Below are positions 51,601 to 57,688 of a DNA stretch of 64,000 nucleotides, piece after piece (positions within the stretch are counted from its first letter, which is position 1; each line of letters opens with the position of its first letter). The DNA is from Nageia nagi (taxonomy: Eukaryota > Pinophyta). The translations under genes were made by a program, and so were the position numbers. Where the stretch lies: NCBI GenBank assembly GCA_050084985.1, contig JBITNC010000002.1, positions 17,794,001 to 17,858,000 on the forward strand, given 5' to 3'. The notes beneath the pieces were generated by a model that saw nothing but the letters and a program-made list of their open reading frames with translations, did no database searches and was not told the DNA's origin.

Positions 51601-54600
51601 TTTTCCTTTTATCTCAAACAAAGTCCAAATAGCTTGGTTGGTGGGGTCCACCCCCTAAGTGACAATATGTGGCTGCCACTTCGAGGAAATGATTGTGACT
51701 GCTCCCCCTTTTCCGTGTTCATGATTCATGATGTAAACAGTACATCGAAGCGAAAGCGAGTTACAGACAAAATTCAAGTCTAGTTCCAGTTGCTTTAACT
51801 TCTTGAAGACACAACACATCCCAACTACCCACATGGCAAGAAATCAAACCTAAATCACTGCGAACTCTGTATTTTCAAATTGGGTCCGACAACCCTCTTA
51901 TATTCCATGAGACAACAATCAGTGAGGACTGTTAAGGTGCAAATCATCCTCTACCTCTGTAACATCCTTTGCATCCCCTAAGTCACCTAAGGATTCAAAT
52001 GCATTAACTGGCTGTGGAATGGGTGCTTCATTCTGTTTTCTTTTATGCAATGTATATTCCTCGAGAAAAGGGTTTCGGAAGACTGTATCGTTGTATCCTT
52101 CAGGTGGAGAAACAGAGCTAGTGCCTATGTCCATGCTCCCTGAAGTGTGATAATTGGAAACTCCTAAAGCATACTTGGCGGTTCCATTACAGACACCCCA
52201 TCTTGGGTGGAAAGAGATATTTCAGGCGGAACCAAAGGGGGAGAGAAAGGGCCTAGGTGAGCTTTTTGGGGCATAAGCACCCGAGCTTGAACATATGACT
52301 AATGGTTTCATCTATTATTCACCTGGGTCCATCCATTATCCTTACTTCCTTGTGTTCCAATTCCTCTATTGTTACTTTGAGCATTTTGACCATTTCCTCT
52401 ATTAATGTTACTTTGAACATTTTGACCATTATTTGCAGGAGCAGGGTTTTGATGAAATCTATCGACCATAAGCAAGCACTCCTTAATCTTATGGTTCGGA
52501 GATTAACAATGAAAACAAGTGTTCGAGAGGCCTATATATTGAACCCTTTGTTAAAGCATCTTATCCTCGACTTCAATGTCAACAAACTCTAGTAAATCTT
52601 TGGTAAGGTCTACCTTGACACAAACAAACTTGAAAAAAGGCTCAGCTATGTTACGCAAAAAACCCCAGTATGGTATGGGGAGATTTGGAAAATCCACCCA
52701 CACAGGTACTTCAATCGAGGCAACTTTGTCCACAGTAAATTCCTTATTATATTCTTACAATATCAAAAGCGATTTTCTAACAGACCAAGTACCTCGGGAA
52801 AGTATTTTCTTTGCATGTTCTTCTTTGAAAAAAATAAACAAAAAATAGCCTTTTACAAGGTTTTGGACAAAATCAAGAACAACAACATAAGGACCCCATA
52901 CTTGGTTGACCTAGGATCTTAGCAAAGTATCATTCGAGATTCGATCCAAAAATTATAAAGTCCCAATCACAAATTCAAATGCAAATAAGCAAATTCAATC
53001 ACATAAACACCAACGTCTGGCCTAGAAGGGCAAATGCAAGCATAAACTACCTCAATATGCCAACATCAGGTCTAAAGCATCAAATACAAGCTGAATCAAC
53101 ATAATAATGCCAACATCTGGCTCATAGATGTATTAATGAACAATTACACCACAACGTTGCAATAATGGACAAGTACACAAGATAATATAAGATGCCAAAT
53201 GCCCACAGCTTGTATTAATGATATGGAATGGGCAATGATACAATACCAAGCCCACAGGGCTCAACATTGGCCTCCAAAGAGCCAACCAGGGCACAACAAA
53301 CATACAGATGTGATCAATGCTGGAATGGTGGTACTAAGGATGGGATAGCCTCACTCCCTCATACCTGGATGCTCCGCTGCAGAACTCCCACCCTTGGAAA
53401 CCACGAAAGGTAGGAATGCGACCTTGGAATGCCACGGGATGGACTAAGATGCTACAATTTAACTGTAGATCAATAGGATCCCTCAACCTATTAACACCCT
53501 AGATGCTGCACCTAGGGATGCGCTTGACATTGCACCAAAACTGGTGTCCATTGGATGGTATAAGCAATAATAATAATTATATATATCCAGCAATGATGCT
53601 CCAACATCTAATATAGCTTAAGCCTAGATCTAGAACATCACCTTGGAATCATCCATGCCTGGCCTACCCAACGTTAGCCTCCTAAGGGCTCTCAAATGCC
53701 TCAAACATGTCATAAATGCCCATGCGTGGGGCGTAGAGCCTCCCTAAGATGTGACGTGGACCTCCTAGGATGATGGGATGCCTCCAAGTCCAACGTTGGG
53801 GTCCTATAAGTCCCCTTATGTCATATATTGGGTTTCTAGGAGTCATACATGTGCCTAGATCCTATTTACATGCTCATACAAGGCCTTGGGATTCCCACAA
53901 TCAATTCTCGGGATTTCCAAGTACATTAAATAATATTAAATCATGCTAGCCTACTCTTGGGAGGAAGACGTCCCACTTGGGGCTCACAATGGGGTTCAAT
54001 GGAACTTTATAATTTCTATCCCAAGTACTAACAACTAGTGCATAATTAAATAAATAAATATTTACAAAAAGGGGAATCCGTGGGATTCCATAATTAATTG
54101 GATTTTGCAAACGGGGATTTCACAGAAATACCCAATAACAGTATTTTTTCATACCAATCACATGCAGATTGAAAAATATGGAACGAATTGGGACTTTGGG
54201 TACAGAATTGTTACCTTGTGGAAACACATTCAGTACGAATTTTCTGGGTCTCTTCTCCCGTGCCCTTGTTTGCATTCTTCACTTTGACAGCTTCAGAATT
54301 TATTGGATTAGCCATCTAAACTACATCCATTATATCAGATGTTGGATCTCCGTTCAAGCGGAGTTACTGTGTGACAGATCAACAGCAGTAATCTTGCGAG
54401 TTAATGCGATATGACGGTGGGAGTGCCCTAAACTCGAATCTGCTACCATGCAGGACAATTCTATTGATGAACCATAGCAGCTATCCGCGCATTTTTAGAG
54501 CTCCTCAATATCAATATAATATAATATTAGTATTAAATTGTTTAATTAAAATTTAATAAAATAACAATTGATTCCTGTGATAGATCATAAGTTGTCAAGG

Positions 54601-55117
54601 TACATTTGGTTGCATGTCCTTCCAATAATCTCTGTTATTAAATTATTTTGTATAGATTAATTAAATAATAATAATTAAATTATAAAAATAGTAATAGTTC
54701 AAATCTATCAATCTCTAATAAAAATCTTTCGCAACAACTAAACCAAAAAAGGTTTTTCTCCATATCAAATACTTATAGAGATCTTTAAAATTATAAATTG
54801 ATACAGAAGACTTGCCTCAGTTGATCTAATTGTTGGGATGTTGTGTTGAGAAAGGGCTGCCCGGCCTGCCTGCGCTTGCAGCCTCGTCTGAAAACGGAAG
54901 CATGGTGTTTTCTCAGACTGAATAGGTATAATATATTAATATATATATATACGAACTGATAAAAGGAAATTAATACCTTAATGACGTCTAATGGATTGAA
55001 AATAACGGCTGAAAGAAGAGCAGCACCTGCACCTGCAAATGCTCTCTCCCTCAATCCAATGTTGTGGATATTATTTTCATTGAATTTGAATGGATGATGA
55101 AGGGTTTGCTCTGTCAT
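12472..55117 (-). CDS. MTM1: Mitochondrial carrier, SLC25A39/40 (MTM1) type; ten exons read over 42.6 kb
   Basis: Ten coding exons join in frame to 337 residues. Three carrier repeats are seen, each with a PxD/ExxK/R signature: PLDVIKTRLQ (P42), PIELARTRMQ (P153) and PLDVAKTRRQ (P264). Diagnostic blocks are LWRGTSASLALAVPT-VGIYMPCYEIFR, GTRPPGIWKTLLGV, LWTGAGTQLARDVPFSAICW and RDGGVRGLFAGAGPRVARAGPSVGIVVSFYEVVKY. The family sits in the inner mitochondrial membrane; the animal members import glutathione, and yeast/plant MTM1 affects manganese superoxide dismutase and iron handling. Relatives have a longer first matrix loop, so one exon may be missing from this model (candidate 54215-54315). 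Introns are 89, 11474, 134, 7449, 9112, 4704, 8294, 261 and 115 bp. The start is the first ATG in the frame. Confidence 0.92.
12717..12775 (-). CDS. MTM1: Carrier gene exon 9
   Basis: 59 nt, residues 276-294 plus two bases, KDPVKALNTSIRRTLMEIW. Acceptor CTTCAG|AAG, donor TTTGGAG|GTAAGT, phase 2. Confidence 0.9.
13037..13186 (-). CDS. MTM1: Carrier gene exon 8
   Basis: 150 nt, residues 226-275, LRRHLLVLVDTETNALSILG then the helix-5 block ANFSAGIIAGGIAAAATCPL and the third signature DVAKTRRQTE. Acceptor TTTCACAG|TTG, donor ACAGAG|GTACTC. Confidence 0.94.
13187..15000. other. Left part of a carrier intron, no gene
   Basis: Intron DNA between carrier exons 8 and 7. A passage at about 13800-14300 looks like a LINE 3' untranslated end (CCTAAAGGGC...GAGGACCCTTTC and a short A-rich end), with no coding part. 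The rest shows no recognisable element. Confidence 0.35.
15115..17490 (+). pseudogene. hAT transposase relic (BED zinc finger / DUF659 type)
   Basis: Starts MASKDEGYLSPLPRKD at 15115. A BED finger follows (CNYCKKSYKGGIHRFKYH, C-x2-C...H-x4-H). The same frame, broken by stops near 15283 and 15582, continues through a DUF659-like part (IERGMKPPIAKDLSGSLFED). A second stretch reads ARRLLEEKYPTLFWSPCAAH, the hAT catalytic-domain block, and SDAQASLKRMFVSERWMGSP near 16250-16310. After a non-coding gap at about 16390-16500 comes LIKVLHLVDGD and AMDRANEAIQHFY, then a C-terminal remnant (17200-17490) ending RLSTYMRLKEKKNVI. The gaps may be old introns. Several stops and frame changes make it inactive. 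I found no terminal inverted repeats. Confidence 0.8.
17491..18475. other. Intron DNA, no gene
   Basis: AT-rich carrier-gene intron sequence with no frame or repeat that I can assign. Confidence 0.4.
18476..20110 (+). pseudogene. Copia gag relic, split by unidentified DNA
   Basis: A start like TTIPIPKFNGQNFDYWSIK (18490-18545, with a stop) is the usual N-terminus of plant Copia Gag. After about 1.05 kb of unrelated sequence the Gag resumes: DLVDFNNLWDIVDSGYDEP near 19650, then SLFSRIVYAKSAKDAWKALK and KVYQGSDQVNGVKLQTFERE (19790-19910), the UBN2-type Gag core. It ends in an acidic stretch near 20110. It is inactive and lacks pol. The intervening piece is AT-rich and I cannot name it. Confidence 0.65.
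20500..20850 (+). pseudogene. Gypsy protease fragment
   Basis: Read across a stop in the active-site position, it gives a VLMDT-stop-SSLN motif near 20545-20575 and then the clean block YNILLGRPWIHAMKSIPSTL, characteristic of the retropepsin end in plant Gypsy Pol. A TAG follows in SIKFE-stop-NGVTYK. Nothing of RT is left. Confidence 0.65.
21481..21572 (-). CDS. MTM1: Carrier gene exon 7
   Basis: 92 nt, residues 195-225, FQGLQILWTGAGTQLARDVP then FSAICWTILEP. The phase-1 entry completes a Phe codon. Acceptor TATGTAG|TT, donor GAACCG|GTGATT. The LARDVPFSAICW run is the clearest subfamily marker in the protein. Confidence 0.92.
21952..22625 (+). repeat. Partial LTR of the TGTAATGTCCCC family
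   Basis: Begins TGTAATGTCCCCAATTTTGA, which matches the termini of the LTRs at 23123 and 37053. A TATATG region lies near 22250. The right end is not clear and I see no internal domain next to it, so it may be a truncated or solo LTR. Confidence 0.45.
22626..23122. other. Unassigned repeat-like DNA
   Basis: No open frame. It sits between two LTR starts and ends abruptly at the second, so it is probably retroelement debris, but no family is recognised. Confidence 0.3.
23123..23590 (+). repeat. Second partial LTR (TGTAATGTCCCC start)
   Basis: Starts TGTAATGTCCCCAATTTCGA in plus orientation, directly against Gypsy gag read on the minus strand. The opposite orientations show these are pieces of two different insertions. 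Confidence 0.45.
23600..24440 (-). pseudogene. Gypsy gag relic
   Basis: Minus-strand translation gives MESKGVFGSKLKMEKLDAAI at the start and then a Retrotrans_gag core with few stops: PNFDGDGG, AWWRHEQETGDHSFVCIMYE, FGRCILNHFNLKDKEEYFWD, LVLVKQQGSLDSYISKFQQK, ITPKEVVSLFEKGLKEPLRS. Stops occur at V-stop-L near 24165 and A-stop-A near 24065. It follows a primer site at about 24456-24475 and belongs with the LTR at 24477-25339. No protease or RT is visible to its left. Confidence 0.8.
24477..25339 (-). repeat. 5' LTR of a minus-strand Gypsy element
   Basis: 863 bp with ends TGTGA/TCACA. The adjoining minus-strand sequence is a good methionine-tRNA primer site, GTGGTATCAGAGCC, so the element reads leftward into the gag relic. 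No matching second LTR is recognised. Confidence 0.8.
25340..30547. other. Carrier introns around exon 6, no other gene
   Basis: Apart from exon 6 (26277-26373) this stretch is AT-rich intron. A 142-codon plus-strand frame at 27496-27924 is very rich in F, L and S and has no domain; I treat it as chance. No transposase or retroelement domain was recognised in 26400-30500. Confidence 0.45.
26277..26373 (-). CDS. MTM1: Carrier gene exon 6
   Basis: 97 nt, residues 163-194 plus one base: AQRIRHMGTRPPGIWKTLLG then VLSVKNDSAGKS. The GTRPPGIWKTL block is typical of this carrier subfamily. Acceptor TAAAAG|GCA is a weak pyrimidine tract; donor AGTT|GTAAGT, phase 1. Confidence 0.85.
30887..31953. mobile_element. 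Non-autonomous hAT-type element (MITE-like)
   Basis: 1,067 bp bounded by imperfect inverted ends, CAAAGTTGTCAAAC on the left and CAATGTTGTAAAAA (complement of the right end), and flanked by a perfect 8-bp duplication GTTAGGCT (30879-30886 and 31954-31961). An 8-bp duplication and these ends fit the hAT superfamily. Removing it restores continuous RNase H coding. Subterminal AATCGG / GATTTTTTGCC motifs recur near both ends. No transposase is encoded. Confidence 0.88.
31395..31610. repeat. GGGGAC-rich and ATATCATATGACTC repeats inside the MITE
   Basis: A run of GGGGAC motifs (GGGGACGGGGACGGGGC near 31408) is followed by three copies of CATATCATATGA(C/G), two of them preceded by GAGACTCGAGAGTC-like palindromes. 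It could be a second, nested short element or the subterminal repeat region of the host MITE. Confidence 0.5.
32614..33581 (+). pseudogene. Plant-transposon-type ORF remnant
   Basis: Three overlapping frames make one degenerate protein: VSMVTRRVEPTNLTMDIEV, then SWRDGKVVVRGLKFRITVEL and LEEVFGLAMKGINLNREKHL, then (33126 on) NIPLFLFKLMEKIVLILQNG and a Ser/Lys-rich tail. The order (W-x-GKV-VRG-F, EEVFGL-MKG, NIP-FL) resembles the 'putative plant transposon protein' domain found in extra ORFs of large plant retroelements. Stops and frame changes make it inactive. Family assignment is by resemblance. Confidence 0.45.
34430..34790. repeat. Two-copy tandem duplication (about 189 bp unit)
   Basis: Unit one (34430-34618) and unit two (34619 to about 34790) both contain TTCATAGTTATAGAAGATAG, CAGCTTCTACTTGTCGTTTCC-like and TGACCTGATGGACTCAACCT segments in the same order with few differences. 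It lies in the carrier intron between exons 6 and 5 and has no coding potential. Confidence 0.85.
35486..35656 (-). CDS. MTM1: Carrier gene exon 5
   Basis: 171 nt, residues 106-162, from VGIYMPCYEIFRDW to the second signature PIELARTRMQ. It covers membrane helices 2 (end) and 3. Acceptor GATCAG|GTTGGA, donor ATGCAG|GTGTGT. Confidence 0.94.
35657..36604. other. Intron DNA, no gene
   Basis: AT-rich sequence right of carrier exon 5. No frame or repeat assigned. Confidence 0.4.
36605..37053 (-). repeat. LTR, minus orientation (TGTAATGTCCCC start)
   Basis: On the minus strand it begins TGTAATGTCCCCAATTTGGG at 37053 and probably ends CTAACA at 36605 (449 bp). A TATA-like GCTATAAAGG lies near 36735. 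It is preceded on the minus strand by a purine tract (TTTGAGGAGGGTGGAAT, 37054-37070), so it is the 3' LTR of an element lying to the right. Confidence 0.65.
37054..38480 (-). other. 3' internal region of a minus-strand LTR element
   Basis: Next to the purine tract the minus strand reads LLEGKQFEEGG, a wording also seen in degraded form before the 3' LTR at 3844, so the two elements share a terminal internal segment. Further right is a 178-codon minus-strand frame (37714-38250) without any motif I know. No protease, RT or integrase block was found. The element may be another non-autonomous member. Confidence 0.4.
38490..42017. other. Intron DNA, no supported gene
   Basis: A 93-codon plus-strand frame at 39484-39765 contains YHGCTKAYIEWWLTTRPPPI and may derive from a transposon protein, but I cannot name a family. 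An A19-A20 run lies near 41091-41110. The rest is AT-rich intron. Confidence 0.35.
42018..42214. repeat. Diverged tandem duplication (about 102 bp unit)
   Basis: GAGTGATATTGAGTTGG starts both units (42018 and 42120) and both end with (G/A)G(A/G)(A/T)CCCAAAATGCT, with ACCAACACT between. The copies are clearly diverged. Confidence 0.75.
42715..42840 (+). repeat. Copy of the dispersed repeat seen near 1440-1555
   Basis: ATATCACCAATGTAGGGGGT and GGGAGTGGAACTTGAAACCC, followed by an ACACACCTCTCTTATCC-like stretch, match the reverse complement of 1430-1545. The conserved order over more than 100 bp shows a shared interspersed element, perhaps a SINE. Confidence 0.65.
43106..43165 (-). CDS. MTM1: Carrier gene exon 4
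   Basis: 60 nt, residues 86-105, EGVLRLWRGTSASLALAVPT. It carries the EGxxxLWRGT motif that follows the matrix helix in carriers. Acceptor TGTAG|GAG, donor CCCACT|GTAAGT. Confidence 0.92.
43300..43341 (-). CDS. MTM1: Carrier gene exon 3
   Basis: 42 nt, residues 72-85, YKGSFDALCKIIQQ, the amphipathic matrix helix before the second membrane helix. Acceptor TTTTGCAG|TAC, donor CAACAG|GTACCT. Both phases are 0. Confidence 0.88.
43854..44876 (-). pseudogene. LINE C-terminal zf-RVT region
   Basis: The main frame is 246 codons (44709-43969). It contains WVLQFRAIWANFLEPKKSFL, GWSVLHQGLPIGSRL and the zinc-binding stretch CKNCLEEEDCKHVFWDCLRA, followed by WHILFRV-like and LWKKRCKITFLD segments. This domain lies after the RT in plant LINEs. 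Upstream (44710-44870) SPHNKSWIP and FNLMAKDKPTYKAVIGNTPL continue the protein in another frame. Confidence 0.8.
45187..46390. repeat. Array of about eleven 42-nt near-palindromes
   Basis: Each unit runs GCATGATTTCAAAAGACA, AAATC(T/A)TG, then TCTTTTTGAATCATGC, so both arms (about 18-19 nt) can pair with two mismatches. Units start at 45187, 45301, 45425, 45539, 45669, 45814, 45885, 45992, 46064, 46133 and 46349, and most are 42 nt or within a few bases of it, while spacers vary from about 30 to 170 bp. Spacers often begin CAACCAAG or CGCCAAGC. It is not a CRISPR array: the genome is eukaryotic, the spacers are irregular and part-repetitive, and the units are themselves palindromes. Confidence 0.88.
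45783..46064. repeat. 282-bp inverted repeat (131-bp arms, 20-bp centre)
   Basis: 45783-45913 matches the reverse complement of 45934-46064 along its whole length without gaps and with only a handful of mismatches. Each arm includes two of the 42-nt palindromes (one shared with the centre) plus the intervening unique text (ATTGGCCAT, AGCTGGAAAGGCA). The 20-bp centre is the right half of one unit. This is a segmental inverted duplication within the array and could form a long hairpin in DNA or RNA. Confidence 0.9.
47520..47583. repeat. Perfect short tandem duplication near the LTR end
   Basis: TAACAGCTTTAAGCATCTCC plus ACCGAATCACCTAAGTGA occurs twice back to back (starts about 47504 and 47545). 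It lies about 100 bp before the solo-LTR end. Confidence 0.85.
47680..49300 (-). pseudogene. LINE reverse transcriptase
   Basis: Pieces in order on the minus strand: 49198-48896 (FGPIIKKGNVKFMPKEGDP, NWSPITLLNVIYKIIVKALA, CFVQDRYILDNV), 48899-48450 (YQIDFEKAYNKIEWFF, YRQGCPLAPSLFILAVE, FADDSFLTLAKE) and 48398-47985 (FLGIIFAFQGAS to CREMKIGKF). The metal-binding Asp of DFEKAY and the FADD box are kept, so the core residues survive, but the frame is broken between pieces. After 47885 the frame continues to IGKLYHKAC, where the solo LTR cuts it. Confidence 0.88.
49310..50513 (+). mobile_element. Solo LTR of the Gypsy family, inserted in the LINE
   Basis: Starts TGTAATATCCCC and ends in a decayed GGGATTTTATA (expected GGGGATATTACA). 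It is the reverse orientation of the LTRs at 2432-3844 and 52957-54124, sharing TGTACTTGGAGATCC, GGACGTTTTCCTCCCAAGC and CCAACGTTGG motifs. Near-identical 5-mers GAGCA (49305-49309) and GAGTA (50514-50518) look like the target duplication with one change. No internal region remains. Confidence 0.75.
50514..51918 (-). pseudogene. LINE endonuclease to RT linker
   Basis: Minus-strand segments include 50694-50509 (LTTLPEITKAFANHYQYVFA, the stretch before the RT) and 51318-51121 (NRVLTRLDRAMMFANNTFHF, LSDYVPLTFFVES, the end of the endonuclease with its SDYxP block, where an SDHxP is usual). Further 5' the sequence is endonuclease-like but heavily broken. The element therefore once encoded an apurinic-type endonuclease and RT in one ORF2. 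Confidence 0.65.
51919..52955 (-). pseudogene. LINE ORF1 (DUF4283-like)
   Basis: From 52945 the minus strand reads VNQVWGPYVVVLDFVQNLVK, GYFLFIFFKEEHAKKILSRG, TWSVRKSLLIL-stop, then FTVDKVASIEVPVWVDFPNL and PIPYWGFLRNIAEPFFKFV, the DUF4283 pattern of plant LINE ORF1. The tail (52134-51919) is acidic and low in complexity. One TAA interrupts the domain. The N-terminus is cut by the LTR at 52957. Confidence 0.75.
52957..54124 (-). repeat. LTR of the same Gypsy family, minus orientation
   Basis: Ends TTCACA at the right (minus-strand TGTGAAATCCCC) and is related over most of its length to the LTR at 2432-3844: CAATACCAAGCCCACAGGGCTCAAC-type, CCAACGTTGGGG, TTGGGATTCCCACAATCA and TCTTGGGAGGAAGACGTCCC segments occur in the same order. 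Its left end is decayed, so 52957 is approximate. It cuts off LINE ORF1. I see no internal region, so it is a solo or partial LTR. Confidence 0.65.
54215..54315 (-). other. Candidate extra exon of the carrier gene
   Basis: On the minus strand TTTAG|ATGGCTAATCC opens a 101-nt frame reading MANPINSEAVKVKNANKGTG and so on to CVSTR, ending ACAAG|GTAACA. It lies in the short unique stretch between exon 2 and the first repeat of intron 2, where relatives of this carrier have a longer loop before YKG. Against it, the exon ends in phase 2 while the next exon needs phase 0, so a further small exon or a weak alternative donor (TGT|GTTTCC) would be required. Confidence 0.3.
54816..54887 (-). CDS. MTM1: Carrier gene exon 2 (GC donor)
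   Basis: Residues 48-71, TRLQAQAGRAALSQHNIPTI then RSTE. The acceptor is TTTTCAG|ACG. The donor reads ACTGAG|GCAAGT: a GC in place of GT within an otherwise perfect consensus, as is usual for GC-AG introns. No GT donor fits before the frame becomes AT-rich. Confidence 0.85.
54977..55117 (-). CDS. MTM1: Carrier gene exon 1
   Basis: Residues 1-47, from MTEQTLHHPF to NPLDVIK. The first membrane helix (AFAGAGAALLSAVIF) is complete and the exon ends inside the first carrier signature. Donor ATTAAG|GTATTA, phase 0. Confidence 0.92.
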
Positions 55118-55162
55118 TTTTTAACACAAACAGTGGTGGTGTTCTTTTGAACAGAGGAGAGC

Positions 55163-55175
55163 CATTATATAAATG
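55163..55175 (-). promoter_or_regulatory. Possible TATA box of the carrier gene
   Basis: Minus-strand ATTTATATAATGG lies 46 bp upstream of the ATG, leaving room for only a short leader. An ACGT-core motif (CCACGTCA, 55201-55208), a bZIP-type site, lies just beyond. Position and sequence are suggestive; no transcript start is known. Confidence 0.4.
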
Positions 55176-55208
55176 GGAGACTATGCTGCCATATGGAGGG
55201 CCACGTCA

Positions 55209-57688
55209 TTCTATTAGTTGATGGAATACTTGGATAACACGTAATAAGCAAAAGATTTTCTTTTAGGGAGTTGAGGATTGAAGGGGTTTGAACGTATTGG
55301 GAGCTTCTTCGGAGAGAGAGTCATTTCAGCGTTTGGAGATTTTTTTTTAAAGGTAAATTTAATTAATTATAAGTTTTTAATGTTAAAATATGTGTGGGTG
55401 AAATAAATTATATTTGTTTATAATTTAAATTAGTTAAAATTGATCAAGTTAAACGAATAGTCAAAGTTAATTTGATTCAAGTACTATTATCAATGTGAGC
55501 TTCTTTCACCAGTTTCTAGTCGATTTTGTGTGCAACCTAAAGATGATAGATGTTTATAATTTGTAACAAATTTGGTTGAAGGATAGCCTTTTGCAATTTC
55601 ATTATGTATCTACATTAATTTTAATTGTAAGTTAGGAAATCAAAACAATCATAATTTCATGGACAAATATTAAAGGTTCGGAGTCACACATAGCCAAAAT
55701 GGTTAAACATTTCACTAAAATAAAATTAAGAAACTGCAACCCATAGAAAATACGAGATCTTAGTAATCAATCCCTTGGTCCACACCTTTTCCTAAAAAAT
55801 ATTTCTTCTATCGTTCATATTCGAATTAACCCAATTGTATCCTAACCTTACATATTATTATTTCTTCTCTCCTTTTATACTTATCCAATGTAAAACATCA
55901 TGGTTTCTCTCATGGATAAATATTGTATCTTTCCATCATTCTTCTAATTGCATTCAATTGGTTTTCAATTTCTACATGAGGTGGTGGGGGAATGAACCAA
56001 GATGCATTGATGTCCTCCCTTCTAATATATTCATAGACCTTAACTCCAGTATTTGGTTTCACCCAAATTGAAGTTGGTTTGAAGTTGTTTTATTGAGCCA
56101 ATGGGACTTTGCTAATCCATGGATCATCCTAAAAATAAACCTTTTATCCAATATTCACCTTTCATTTAGTTTTACCCCATAAAATGTTTTTGATGTCTAC
56201 AAGCCCATTACAAAAGGCCAATCCCTTGGGCAAGATTGATATGTTCATAAAGTTAGATCCTCCTTCCATATATTTTGACTTGTAGGTCTTGATTTATTCA
56301 TTATTTGTTACAAAATTTTCAAGCTAATTTAATTCATAGAGTTTGGTTTCCCTAGTTCATCACCATGATACCAAGTCTCTCCTCCTTTTTCATGCAAACC
56401 TTTTCCTATGTAGTAAAGGCCAACCTTCTTTTCTCCTTAACTCTTATCCATATAAATATAACATATATCTAATTTATTTTTTCTACTAACAATGTTGGGA
56501 TTTTATATATAGTGGTCATGTGTAGAGGCTATAAAATCACAACATAAATATATTTTCTATATACACATAAAAAATAGAATACTTTTTATTTAAAATTCCA
56601 TACACTTAATTTAGAACAGTGCAATGTATCTTAGGGACTCAATTTTCCACTCAGGTGTTGCAAACATATATACATGCAAAAATGCAAACTCGTACTCTTT
56701 CAATGACGAATGCATTTATTGAATTGATAACTCACCAAAGGGTTCATTAGTTAGGCATTTCCCTCATTGAGATTCAATTCATAACTCCCTAAGTGTAGTC
56801 TATTTAGTGTTGCCCATGAAGTTACAAATGCACTTAAACGAGTACATCCTCATGAAACAATGCATCACATGACATTTCCTATCAAGGGACTCATAAATTA
56901 TTCATCCACAATGTCAAACACTAGGCAACTGTGGTTGTTTAATCAATGGAATTACCTATACCTCTCATATATATATTTGGTTTTACTCTTTTTACTTAAC
57001 CTCACCCTTAAACCCAACATATACCCATGATACTAGGTTATTCCATATGGATTGTTTTCTAAAGGAGGGTAGAAGTATTAAGTCATGCATTTAACTCACA
57101 AGGTTCCTTTAGGAATCAAACAACCTATATACAATAGTACATTTTCTAATAGGATTCTATCTATCTTACATAGGCCTTAGAATTAATCATTTATCGTGCA
57201 TTTATCAGACTTATTATTTTGTTAACTTTCATTTTTGATTTAATACCACACCAATTTACTACAACCTTGGGGTAAGGCATCTTAAGTCCTAAGGCCAACC
57301 CTTAGGTGAGGGTGATTTAAGGAGTTATACTCCTACACTCTAAACCTCATTTTGTTTGATTAGTAACTTGATACATTGCTCTATCTTGATCTAGCATCTG
57401 GTCATAACCTTTCACAAGATAATCATTATTTTACATAATTATTTTCCATAAGAATATTTTTAACTTAAGCTCTAATTCCTTGGCCATAGTTCAAGTATAA
57501 ATAGTTTAATAATCATTAAGATATGTTCTAGTTTTTTATTCAAGGATTACTAAGTTTTCAACCAAGCAAACCAACAATACAATAAAAATAGCCCATTATC
57601 ACCCATAGCATGCAAACAAATGTAACAACAACAAAATGTCAACTTGTGCATAGATGGTCACCATGACCATTAAAGGATCACATGATTC
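55209..57688. other. Upstream of the carrier gene; no gene seen
   Basis: AT-rich sequence with no supported coding frame. The part next to 55209 may hold regulatory DNA of the carrier gene. The remainder to 57688 shows no domain or clear LTR end. Confidence 0.4.

Larger units (their letters stand above)
43410..52955 (-). mobile_element. Near-complete LINE (non-LTR) element, interrupted by two solo LTRs
   Basis: A minus-strand LINE. From its 5' side it reads ORF1 (DUF4283-like part), an endonuclease region, reverse transcriptase and a zf-RVT-type C-terminal domain, and it ends at the left with ATTAAGTAATAAATTTGC, TTTTTCATCC and a short A-tail (plus-strand T-run, 43410-43416). Solo LTRs at 44878-47678 and 49310-50513 interrupt it; without them it is about 5.5 kb. 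Its 5' end is cut by another LTR at 52957. It fills much of the carrier intron between exons 2 and 3. Stops and frame changes make it inactive. Confidence 0.85.
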
